A DNA stretch of 64,000 bases. It comes from Taeniopygia guttata (taxonomy: Eukaryota > Chordata > Aves > Passeriformes > Estrildidae). Shown here in pieces: positions 37,508 to 48,832 of this stretch (positions within the stretch are counted from its first letter, which is position 1; every line of letters begins with the position of its first letter). The notes under the pieces were generated by a model that did no database searches, had not been told where the DNA came from, and was given only the letters and a program-made list of their open reading frames with translations. The position numbers and the translations under genes are program-made. The stretch spans positions 15,008,501-15,072,500 of the forward strand of contig NC_133032.1 in NCBI RefSeq assembly GCF_048771995.1, written 5' to 3'.

Positions 37508-37531
37508 GATTGTTTACTTCAATCAAAAGTC
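37432..37531 (-). CDS. ABCB11: ABCB11 exon 2: start codon and first 76 coding nt
   Basis: The ATG lies at 37507-37505. It is preceded by 24 nt of 5'UTR after an acceptor (CTCTTTTCAG) at 37532-37533. It codes [20 protein letters not shown] and five more residues, and ends AAA-C before GTAAGA. The 76-nt coding length equals human exon 2. There is no other upstream in-frame ATG in the exon. Confidence 0.93.
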
Positions 37532-37867
37532 CTGAAAAGAGATAGGGTGTGGGGATGGGGAGAAGAATATCAGCTTACATTTGTCCATGAACATAAAACA
37601 ACATCACGTTAAACTCCCCCTTTGCCCTCATGACCCCAGGACAGCACCAGTGATTACAGCACAAGTTGTAACAGGACAGATGTCACAGATTCAGTGAAAC
37701 CACAGAGTAGAAAAACACCTTGGAGAGTGCCCAACCCACCCCTGACAGGCCTCTGAGGCTTCGGTGACTCCTGCCTCGAGCAGAGGCCGCCTTGCGGGGC
37801 TTAGCAGATCCTGGCAAACAGCCCTGTCCCCAGGGATGGCTCTGCTGGAGTGAACTACTGACCCTGT

Positions 37868-37906
37868 GAGGGTGGCATCTGGGAGGGTGGCATCTGGGAG
37901 GGTAGC
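37868..37906. repeat. 15-bp tandem repeat, about 2.6 copies
   Basis: The unit GAGGGTGGCATCTGG occurs twice, then GAGGGTAGC. It lies inside a locally GC-rich block in putative intron 1. Confidence 0.92.
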
Positions 37907-39337
37907 TTAGAGGCTGAGACCATACCAGGACAGATCCTGCCTCGGTTGCAAGGGAGCAGCAGGACCTGCCCCTGCCTTGTGCTGTCCCAACTGACAAAAG
38001 CTGGGAGAACCATGACAGGGGGCAACTGGGGCTCAAGAAGGGAAAATGGTGGAAGCTCCAGGGCCACATTGACATCTGCATCATCACCACCAGCTGCACT
38101 CCCACGGCTCTTGGCTACCAGAGCTGCTCCTCTGGGCAGTTTTATTCCTGTAATCACACTGACATGCTGAGCAGCTATCATACATGAAAAGAAATAAGAA
38201 GTTAACACCTTTTTGTTAAAGAAGTGCTTTTGTGAGGAAAAATCTGTCAGGAAAGCCTAGCATCCAAGATGCACCTAGGGGGAAATGCTGCAGAAGTCAT
38301 CCCCAAAATTGCCCTTTCACAACCAATATTATCTCATCTACATATTTGTTTAATGTAATGTATCCCAAGTCACAGTTAGTGTACCTTCTTCCAGTCTTTA
38401 AGTATCAACACTTACATGATTATACATCTGTATAAAACGCTCACAACCTCTCATTTTAAGCATATTAAGCATTTAGATAGCATAGTACAGCAGTCCTTAT
38501 TTCATTTTAACAAAGATTTATCAATTTTGTAATTTATAATTTTAATTTTTTTTAAGCCTGAATGCTGATATAGTTTTAAGTAACAAGAAAGTGGAAAACC
38601 CCAATGATTGACTGACTCAAGTGTCCCACATTTCTGAAACATTTTTCCTATTTTTTCTAAAGTTCAACACATCAACTACTGTCCTGTTCCATAGGCATCA
38701 TTCATTAGCTCACTTAAACAGATTAGTAATCTGTATAGCAGATGAACATGTTGCACTTGATTATTAAAATAATCTTCCTCAGCGTCTGAATGTTTAATGG
38801 GGATCACTTAGAACATTTTGAAAAATACTGTTGCAATTTAAAATCAAGATAATAGAAATCAGAGAAAATAGAAAGCAATATATCTACCCATGTGTGTGCA
38901 GAATACAACCTAGTAGCAGAGAATAACTCAAACTGCACACAAATGAAATAGCATCTTATTCTAGCCAGTTACAGTGCAGTTGCTGGATTTTTGAGAAAAA
39001 AAAATCTTTGAGGAACTCAAAATCCAGATTCAAATAAGTAATATTGGAAAATGCTAACAAAGGAACACATCCTGTAAATGGAGTAACATTAGAACCTGAT
39101 CCAAAGCCCTTTGAAATTTATTTCAAATCACCTCTTTATTCAGATCAGATCTTTATTTAACATAAATGGGAGTGGAGGGGTGGAGAAAAAAAAAACCAAT
39201 TAAAATTGGACCTGAAAGCACTATCCTTCATGTTGCTCTGAAGTTAGGTTCCTCACTTATTGGTGATAACATTTATGCAGAAAGACATATATTGCTTCAA
39301 AAAAGAACTTAAATGTCTTATTCTTCAAACAGTCACA

Positions 39338-39410
39338 TAAAAAAAAATTTAAATGAAAAAAAAAAAACCAAAAAAAAAAAACAACAAAAAAACCCCACAA
39401 AACAAAAAAC
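39338..39410. repeat. A/C-rich low-complexity tract
   Basis: A runs broken by C clusters (AACCA, ACAACA, AACCCCACA). Opposite in composition to the T/G-rich tract at 40828-40892. Confidence 0.95.
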
Positions 39411-39547
39411 CACCAGCACTAACTGTGCACAGGAAATGCAGCATTTAGGTTAAATTGTCCCAAAGGGAAAAAATACAAATACCTTTCAACTCAGGAAGTG
39501 TCATCAGTTAACTCTGAAATAATAAACAGGACAAGTTTGTTACTCAC

Positions 39548-39615
39548 CTGTGGCTGTGAAAAATCATAGGGTCATAAACAAATTACAAGGACTCTGTTCA
39601 ATTAGTCAGTGAAGC
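39548..39615 (-). other. ABCB11: candidate non-coding exon 1 of ABCB11
   Basis: On the minus strand a strong donor (CCACAG then GTGAGTA) ends at 39548, 2.0 kb upstream of exon 2. The preceding bases resemble the end of human ABCB11 exon 1 as I recall it (TTCACAG near the end). An AT-rich TATA-like element (TTAAAATAATGAAAATAT) lies at about 39635-39652. The 5' limit is a guess from that element. Inference only. Confidence 0.4.
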
Positions 39616-39701
39616 AGTCAAGCATTTTCCAGCATATTTTCATTATTTTAACCCATTTGTCAGAACTGAATCTTTTAATTGGGCACTGATTATTTGCACC
39701 T

Positions 39702-39714
39702 GGGTCAATAACCA
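39702..39714 (-). promoter_or_regulatory. candidate FXR response element (IR-1) of ABCB11
   Basis: The minus strand reads TGGTTA-T-TGACCC, two inverted nuclear-receptor half-sites separated by one base (GGTTA versus GGTCA, one mismatch). In mammals an IR-1 bound by FXR/RXR just upstream of the ABCB11 start site drives bile-acid induction. Here it lies about 100 bp upstream of the candidate exon 1. The motif is short and could be chance. Confidence 0.4.
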
Positions 39715-42700
39715 TGCGGTCACAATGTTTTCAGTTCATTGACATCTAATGGAGGGTTTAAATTTGACTAATGCAATCTCAAAACAAAGTTAGTGCACTT
39801 GGAAAACAATTATACATGAGGAGACCAGACAGTTCTTTGGAAAACAATTCACAGTTGAATGCACAGGAAGAATTATTATAGCATAATTTTATCAGCAACT
39901 TTATTTGCCAGACAATAATTGTGTATGCTCTTGTCCCCACTGTACATTGCAACATCAGCTGAATAACATGATAATTGGTTCAGAGATTAAGCTGAATTCA
40001 AATTAAAAACCTGCTCAAAAGCTTGGTTTTCTAGCTAAGATTGCCCATCTCCACATGGCTTCTAGCTTTTTCCAGTTTTTCCTTTGAAATGAAGATTTTA
40101 CAGCCTGGAAGTTCCTGAGTAGTAGTGAATTCTCATTGGATACAGCTCCTCCATGGATTTTTCAGTAAGGGACACTGATGAGGACAGACAGTGCTATGAC
40201 CTCAGACAATATCACCACATAGCTTAGAGGGAAATGGCAAACAGGGTTTAGCTCCTCTCTGAAATCAGTTCTCACTACAGAGGGCCCTGACTGACAGGAC
40301 AAGATAGAAAGACTATGTCTCAATCACAGTGATTGTCAGTTCTCTTAAAGTCTTCTGTGCTCTCTCACTCCCTGCAATAAAGCCTCATGCCCAAAAGTGT
40401 GTCGCAATTAAACATAGGTAAGCAGAAATAAAATTTTCCTTGGTTAGCATCATTACTGTGTTTACAACAACTGCACAACTAAGTGCAAACCCAGTGTCTC
40501 CTCCAACTATTTTATAAAAAGAAGTCTCCAGCTATACCACTGTACATAGCACAAATTTGAGAATAACACTATTGGAGATAACATCACAGTGATAATAATC
40601 TAGTGCACCACAGCACAGAACCAGAGTAAAATAGTTACTTGCAATACAGGGACAGTTTCCTTCATGGTAGTGGAAAGCTGGAAGAAAAATTATATGATGA
40701 GCAGAACTCTGCTTTATTTCAATCCCCACTGACAGCTTCTTCAGGAGCAACATGGCCACAGGCAATGCAATGCTTTTGGTTTTCAAGGTACTTTAGCAGA
40801 GTTCACAGGCACACTCTTGATGAGTACTTTGGTTTTTTGGTTTTGGTTTTGTGGGTTTTTTTTTTTGTTTTGTTTTGGTTTGGTTTTTTTGTGGCCTCTA
40901 TTAAAAAATACATGTAGATCTTTACATTGCAAAATCTAAAGGTCTGGTCTGTCTGCAGTCATCTGTGTCTAAAAACATATAGTGCCATTTTAGACACCAG
41001 AACATTTACACAGGACTGATAGATACCAGATGGGCCAGAAGAAACCCTACCACCAGCCAGAAGTCCTCCCTAAAGAAGGGATTTCCTAAGAGATGTAAAT
41101 TGGTTCTACATACTTGCATTTAGGCAGCCAGCCAGCCTTTCAGAAAAGTCAGATAACTAATGACCTACTGCATTGAGAACTAGGATGTGAATTACACTGT
41201 CAGCTACTGTACATGCACATTCTCACTCTGGGAAGCAGGTAAGATAGCTCACCCCTCTTTCATTTATGGATAACAAGCTGAAAATTCAAATGAATCATGA
41301 ATGAACCTTGCAGTATTTGTGAGCTGAGTGCTATATAAAGACAGAAGTATTAGTATAGCAAAAAGTCCAACAGTATAAATATTGTCTAAAGCAATGAAAT
41401 CATAGGGCTGCCTTCAGGAAAGATATGAAAGCTTTTGGAGTAAAGGTTTGTTGTGTTCAACCCAGACCGTTCAAAACAGCATTATGTAATCCAGCAAAGA
41501 TTACAAAAGAGAAATAAATTATTTGAAGTAAGCTTCTCCATGATATTAAAATGCAATATGGAAAGGAGTACTTTCAAAAAGGTGAGGCACTTTCCAGACA
41601 TTTTTGTCAAAAAAAGCAATACCTATCTCACTGAGAAAGCCTTGCAAAGTCACATTATATCTCCTCATAATTCTGACTTTTTGGAAATACTGTCATATGA
41701 AAAGCTAATATTAAATGCATCTGCACCACAATATGACTATCCACACATATTTGGCCTATAAAGATTTATTCAAATTTCAGTTAAAGATTAATTATTCATG
41801 TTGATATGTAGTTTTGAGTGAACTTCCAAACAGAAAAACTTTTATCTGCTGATGTAGTCAATGTGCTCAATGTGTTTTTTCTGTCATTATTGTTTGCTCA
41901 TTTATTTAGAAATCAAACAAAAATCAAGTCCCTTTCTTCTGCTAGCCCCAGTGATGGACCAACTATTCAGGACCTGTCAAACAGACACTTGCCAAGCCTG
42001 TTGGAGCAGGGGCTGTTTGTCTTTTGATCCTTGGACTTTCTTGTTTCACACAGAGGCTTTTTAGAAGCTAAAGCTTTTTATCTTTTCTACACCAAGATTA
42101 CTCAGTTAAAAGGATTGATTAGGGAAACAAAGAAATTGTGAAATGACACCATCTACTCTGATCTTTATCTTTAGGAATTAAAGTTTGGTTGATTGAATTC
42201 AGTCCCTGTCAGACCAGAAGTATACCATCAGATGCTGTGAGACACTATCACTACAAATGTTAACATTTGTAAGAAAATATAAACAGGATTGGAGACAGGG
42301 CACACTAGCTGTAAATACATTATTTAAATTATAAATGAAGGAAAAATATTACTTGCCTAATGTATTCTTTCTCACTGTAAGAACCAGATTGTGCTGACAT
42401 TTACTCTCCTGGGACCAGACGTCTCATTTCCTCAAATGCTAGCAAAAGAAGCCAGTGACTTCTGGAAAGAAGCAAAGCATGGTATGCTGTGCTATGAGCA
42501 GCAAAATCTGACCTATTCACAAGGCTGTATGAGGCAGGTGAAGACATATTTAGACATATGTTTTTAAGGACTAGAAGGGACATCTCATGGGGGAAGATCC
42601 ATAAGGTCCACAAGGTAAGAACGTCCTGGGGGACTGCATCCAAAGAACCTGGATTTGTTTACTTGTTAGAGTCAGCACAGTGTGTGCTTCAACACCTTTA

Positions 42701-45700
42701 CTTGTCCAACAGGAATAACTCTAGCTTCTTGATTTTCCCTGGAGAATAAAATTTCCTTCTCCAGTGTTATGGTTCAAGAATGGCAACTTTTCCTTTCTAA
42801 GAGTCAGAGATTTCATTACAAAATACACCTAAGGAATCAATAGGAAATCAATCAAGGTCTGCTTTCTGCAGAAAAAAGCCTGTCTCATGTCAAGCTAACA
42901 GAAAACTATGAACAGAGTTCAGATTTTCCTTACGTGATTTCTTTTCCAGTAAGGTCCCCCACATGCTGTGTTCTGAGAAAGTTGGAGGAAACTCTGTGAC
43001 GAAGGGAACTTATTGGGAAAATCACCCATTTTAATATCTTCTAAGATGCTAAGCATTTCAGCTTTCTGAAATTACTTTCTGCAGATGAAAAGTAGTTTAC
43101 TGAGGAAAAAAAACCAAAAAACCAAAAAGCAAGAAAAGAGAGAAACTCCTTTTATGCTTTTCTCTTCTACCATTGCATGGCAAAGGATTGCTACCCACAA
43201 TAGCAGGATCCCTAATCTGACACTGACTGAGCAGTGTTTCCCTGCAACAGGTTTTGCATGCCGGTGGTCATTCCAACCACCCTGTAGAGCCTATCATTAG
43301 AATCAGGCCAGACAGGGCTTGCCCTGGAGAGGAAATTTTTGCCAGCCATCTGTTGAGCTCCATGTCTCCAGCGAGATGCATGCAACTCCTGACTACCCCA
43401 AGAGTGCTGAAAGTACAACCAATACTGCAGCTTGTGGCACTCACGAGTGGCAAAAGAAGAAAGAATTTCTAGACCCAAGCCAAAGGGAGCTGGGAGAGAA
43501 ACTGGGGGGAGAGCTGCCCAACATGTAGAGGATGAACTAAGAACTCTGCAGCTCTTTCAGACTGTCACCAGGCAGTCTGGGACAGTCTGCCATTACCATC
43601 ATCCACTTAAATGTATGGGCAAGATCATTTCCAGCTCCATCCTACCACTTTACTTGGTTTCCTCAGTTTTAATTTCTTACTCATTCAGTAAGTTTCAAAT
43701 CAATTTTCACAAGAAAGCTTATTCATCAATTTGCTGTTGAGAATAGTCTTTGCCCAAGCCTCCTCGCTGACTGCAGCACCTGGCACCGCAGAGCACTGTG
43801 AGCGAAGAGGTATGTGAAGGGAAAAGAAATTCTGCTTCTATGTTTATGCAGTAGTACTCAGAGCTGGATCAGAAGTGCCCACCAGATTCCGGCCCAAAGA
43901 TTAAGCAAACAAGACACCCAGCAATCATGTGTTACCATCTGTGCTCATTCAAACTGTAGAGACTGTTTGTACTATCTGAGCATTTATTTGAGAAATGTTG
44001 AAATTGGTTTGTTCCTAGTATCAAAAAACTGCCCCTAGACGAGTAAATATAATTTAATCCGTTACAGTTTTCATACATAAAGAAGTATTTTAAGAGATTA
44101 AGTCACATCAACAATAATATCATTCACATGCAAAAGCAGGAGGTCTGAAGCAAGCTCTATTAAATCAACAGAAGGACTCCTGCTGATTTCACCACAAAGC
44201 ACAGATCAGTCCTTTCAGCTCAGTAGATTAGTTCTCCTTAATGAGCCTTGACAGTCCCCCGGGTTCTTTAAATCACTATATATAGCCAGCAATGCTTATA
44301 CAACATAGGTAAGTGAGGCAGGCATAGAGCATGGCCAGAAGATTAATACCAAGTACATCCCTAAAATAGACAGATCACAGTACAAGTCATTAGCAAGAGC
44401 AGAGGGAGGGGCCCTGTTGATGTGCTGATTAGGAAAGTACCACCAGACAGAATTTATGAGGTTTTTTTTTTTTTAAGGTCTTGGTGCACAAGTTTATGAG
44501 CAAATTGGGCTGTTTCTACATTCTGACACTGGAAATAACTGGTGAAGGCAACTCATGAGCACATGGAGGTATAGACTGAGCTTGCAGATGTCTTCCCAGA
44601 ATGTGAGTAGAATTTACATCTACTGTTATAGTAAGCCGTACCTATTACATGCATTTGCAGGATATCAAAGAGAGCTAAACATTTGTTTTGTAGTGCACAG
44701 ACAAGAGAATATGCAATCCCTTCCTTTCTAAAGTAATTTTAACAATTGTTGCTTATCTTAGTACCTACAGGGTCTGAATAAAATGCTCAGAAACGCTCTT
44801 CCCAATATGTGGAATCTTTCCCTACTTCAATTGTCAAATAGTAGGTTGATGACCTAAGATTTTAAATGGTTTTGTTTTCCTAGGGCTTTTATGATGCTGT
44901 GGTAAAAATGTGAAGTGCAAGCCATACAAAAAAGATACTATCACAGAGTTTTCATCAGCTGAAAACTCACTGCAATAGACTACATTCATTTCCCTACAAA
45001 ATGCTGTGTAGGACAGTTTGGAGGTGTATTTCTTTTCAGGTAACATATTAATAAAGATCCTAAATTATTTGTTGACCACCAAACCAAATTATCACATATT
45101 TACACAGCTTACCAAAAAGCACTGCTTTTCTGTGAAATGGAAGTGCAAAGCTCTGCATGTGCAGGAATAGCTCACCTAAGAGATCTGATGTTTCGTGCCT
45201 GCCAGTTTGTTCAATTAATAACTGAAAACTAGAGGTTTGTAGCTATGGAAGAGTGATTCTGGAGAGTTGATGGATGATCTTTCAGTGGGCTGCCTGATAT
45301 ATAGAAACCTTCCACTGTGTTCTGTATAAGTGCTCATTCTGAAGAACCACAGTACTTAAATTTCCCATTGGCAGCTCTTCCTCAGATTGCCTGGCAGGTC
45401 ATTCTACCCATTGCAGAACACCGACTTCTGGAGTTTTGCACTGCCTGCACAGTGAGGGGTGAAGGAATCCAAAGTGCACACAGGCCCCACTCTTCACCCC
45501 AGCCTGAAATTCTTTGTTATAAGCAAACTTCCTGTGGGGGTAAATTAACACTCTCCCTCTTCAGTTTCCTTTAGTGCAGAGCAGCAGAGGGATGCTGTAC
45601 TTTGCAGTCATCTAGGGATCTTAGAGGGCTCTCAAGGCAGTCATGCTGCTCTTCTCTAAAATCAATTGCTTTTATAATGGCACACGTGTAGGCACAAGAA

Positions 45701-48501
45701 GCCAAGCACTTTCACACAAGTTCTCAATTTGCCAGGCAAATATCAAAGTTTGATGGAAAATAGAATTTGCCTTTAGTATTTTACTGGCTACATTATTAAT
45801 CCAAATGCAATATTTATGAAGACAGATCAATACTCTTGAAATATCATGCTGACATTTTCTCTGGAAATGCACCGTTTGCCACTCCATGCAGCTGTTTCAA
45901 AATCAATATGATCTTGGGAAGTCAAGTGGGTTTTTTTGGCTTTTGTAGAACTTCACAGTTATCAAACAAGAGATATTTTGGATTACATTGTACAGTCACA
46001 GAATTAGAGGATTTTCTTTTAAGAAAACTAGACTTCTTCTCTTGGTTCTGACCCCAGGCTCCTTCCAATAATGACATCACCTAGCAGAATACATAATGGC
46101 AGAAGGCTCCAGCAGAGCAAAACCTACCAGGATGCTCAGGTCACTGTGTTACTGGAGAAGGAGTGCTAGTATGTGGCAAGAACTAGGCAGTTAGGAAATA
46201 CAGACTTAGCAACACTGGCCCAGGGCTGTCAGGAAAAAGAAGAGCAGTGGAGACTCCACAGTGCTGCCCTTTCAGCTGTCTCCCCTAGAGTCTTTTGTCT
46301 TACAGAGATTCTGTGCCAGTTATTGCTACATAAAGAGAGTGGCTAACACTAACCAGAGCAATTCCAGGCGTTTACCTTACTGAAACCAGGTTGGCATCCT
46401 GGTCAAACACTGCAGGACTTATCAACAGAACCCAGTTTCAAATTTAACTTGCTTTCCAGTAGTGCAAGCTCACTGCCAACTGCTTCTTCCCTACAGCACA
46501 GCCAAGAAAGAAAAATGTGATTCACAAGTCCTGTTTTCAATTAATTAAGTTAATTGTTTGTGCACAACTTGAATTCTTTTGCTTCATTTTGAAAGAAAGG
46601 AAACTGGAGTCCTAAAGCTTGCCAAATACCTTACTGTGATTTAGTGGCACGGGGATACCAGAGTCTGCTGACAGCAGCTCCTCTCTTTTTGTATCTAGAA
46701 CTTCTCCAAATTCTAAATGGGCAAAGGAAATGTCATTGCCTGGAACATCACTGCACTGGGGGATCCATGTGCATCAGCTGCTGCAACATTCTGTTTTCAG
46801 ACTTTATTTTACATTACAAAAGCCTTCATTAGCCTGAGTGCTTTCACATAGTTGTAGTGGCACTTTGTCAGAGCACTCTCTGAATCCTCAGAAAATAAAT
46901 GTCACCAACACAGGGAAAAATGACAAAGATTATTTCAAAGTGCACACATTCAGGAACACTGCAATCCATGTCAAATTTAACAGGGACATTCACAGCAAGA
47001 AAGCCAAGTGTCTAATCAAAGTACCTGAGCTAAAGGGCTGATTACATCAACCTCAAAACAACAGTGAGATGAGCCACTAAAATAAACAGTGCAAACATCC
47101 CAAAAATTCACTGAAAGCCCTTCTGTAAACTGCAGTAGAAGGAGAAGAAAACTTTTACTTGCATATAATTGCTTAATGATTTAAAATCAGAGATCATTAG
47201 TCAATACCTCAGAAGTTCATATTGATGGATACTGAGGGACTCAAATATCATTAAGTGGTAATGAATGTTGCCATTTGTTATACTTTATTAGCTTTGAAAC
47301 TGATTTAATTATTTAATGAGAGTTCAACATCCATTCACTATCAGATTCTGAGATTCCTTCCATACCTACTTGGTGATGTGACAGCAAAATTTAGGATCAG
47401 AATAAATGCAAATCAGTTCATGAGCTCAATAGGAACAAGAACAACAGATAGGCTCTAGCAAACAGGCCTAATACATTGAGCTTTCTTTAACATTCATGTC
47501 TTGAGATAGAAATAATGTTACACAGAAGACAGCCTTTAAGAATGTCATATTTTAAAGGTGAGATGTCTGCACATTACACATATGTAGGTAACTAGAACCT
47601 AGGTGACTGCTTAGAACCTGTAAAAAAGTTTCTCTTAACAGGATGTCTGGAATATGCTTATTGGATGTCCTATAAATATTTGCTTTAATTAATTAATTTG
47701 GTTTAGTTCTTGAAAAAACCAAAATACAAATAGAAAACTAGTAATCAGATTACCAAGGTTAGGAAACCTTGAGTTTCCTTAGTGGCCTTTTTTTTTTAGG
47801 CAACATCTCCATGCATTTCCACATTTCTTTATACAAACACACTTCCTATATAGTATGTTCTGCTGTGCTTTGTATTGCTGCTAAACAGGCAACAAGTGAC
47901 AGAAGATTCAGGCACTGCCCCAAAGACTACCTTGTCTAAGGGGCAGAGAGCAAATCACTCACTGTCACACAACGCAAATCACATAACAAATTAGTCATCA
48001 GCTCCACCACTGCAGCTTACACTTCTCTTGGGTTGTTCTTGGGGTCACTCTGCTTCTGTGTTACAGATAAGAAAAGCAATCTGGGTAGCGTCATACAAGT
48101 GGTCAAAGAAGATCATCCTTTTCCCCAGGGGAATTCCTCTCTCTGGTATCAGCAAAAATAATGACCAATGTCCACCAAAAAACCTTTCAGAACAGGCAAG
48201 GTCATTCCTTTCAGTCTGAAATGACTTTAAAGGACAGAGTTGACTAGAAAGTTTGGTCAGCAAAGCTTGAAAGCAGGGAAAATATATTGAAAAGAAAAAT
48301 ACAGAAGGTTTTGTCAAGGTGCACATTATTCATGGTTCCCGGTCACATTGTGCCAAAGTTCCTATTCCTGCTCTCCTCTAACACAGAGTGGTCTGCAAGG
48401 GTTGCAACCAGAAACAAAGCCCCTTAGAGGTGTTGTCTCAGTGAATAGCTGAGCCCATTTGCTTCATTACACTTCTACATCATTAACTTATTTTCTTGTA
48501 G
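39715..48501. other. intergenic region between ABCB11 and the DHRS9-like gene
   Basis: 8.8 kb between divergent genes (ABCB11 leftward, DHRS9-like rightward). Open frames are short and show no family resemblance. The T/G-rich tract is at 40828-40892; a short A-rich stretch is at 43107-43140. Any untranslated first exons of the DHRS9-like gene must lie here, but I cannot place them. Confidence 0.7.
40828..40892. repeat. T/G-rich low-complexity tract
   Basis: T runs broken by GG (GGTTTTTTGGTTTTGG and similar). It is roughly the reverse complement of the A/C-rich tract 1.4 kb to the left. Confidence 0.95.
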
Positions 48502-48832
48502 CTCTCACTTTCAGACTCACTGCACATAGCAGTTTTGGCTTCCATACTTTCTCTTATCATTTACTGGATCATCAGGGACAGATCCAGAGTGAGAAACCTG
48601 AATGGAGAGCATGTCTTCATAACAGGCTGTGACACTGGACTTGGAAACTCACTGGCTAAATGGCTTGACAAAAAGGGATTTTGTGTCATTGCTGCATGTG
48701 CCACAGAAAAAGGAAGCCAAGAGCTACGGTGCTGCTCTTCATTCTCATTGAAGACAGTGAATCTAAACTTGGCAGACTCCAACAGCATTGCCAGGGCTGT
48801 GGTGTTTGTGACTGAACAGACAGCTGGCAAGG
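48502..48832 (+). CDS. DHRS9: DHRS9-like exon A: membrane anchor and cofactor motif
   Basis: The frame opens right after TAG at 48499-48501, which is also a good acceptor (TTTTCTTGTAG); another AG is at 48513-48514. Residues include AVLASILSLIIYWIIRDRSR and EHVFITGCDTGLGNSLAKWL, then DKKGFCVIAACATEKG. Where the family has its start Met the codon is ATA (48526-48528). Ends G before GTAAGT. Confidence 0.85.

Larger units (their letters stand above)
37532..39547 (-). other. putative ABCB11 intron 1
   Basis: Non-coding if the candidate exon 1 is right. It contains a GC-rich block at about 37620-38170 with a 15-bp tandem repeat, and an A/C-rich low-complexity stretch at 39338-39410. No exon is visible. 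Confidence 0.5.

Noticed and set aside
37683..38208. Overlapping minus-strand frames of 140 and 117 codons
   Set aside because: They come from the GC-rich block with low stop density and a 15-bp repeat; no domain or conserved look, and they sit between the candidate exon 1 and exon 2.
43085..43740. Cluster of overlapping short frames in the intergenic region
   Set aside because: Several frames on both strands overlap in the same stretch with no splice logic or motif; composition effect only.
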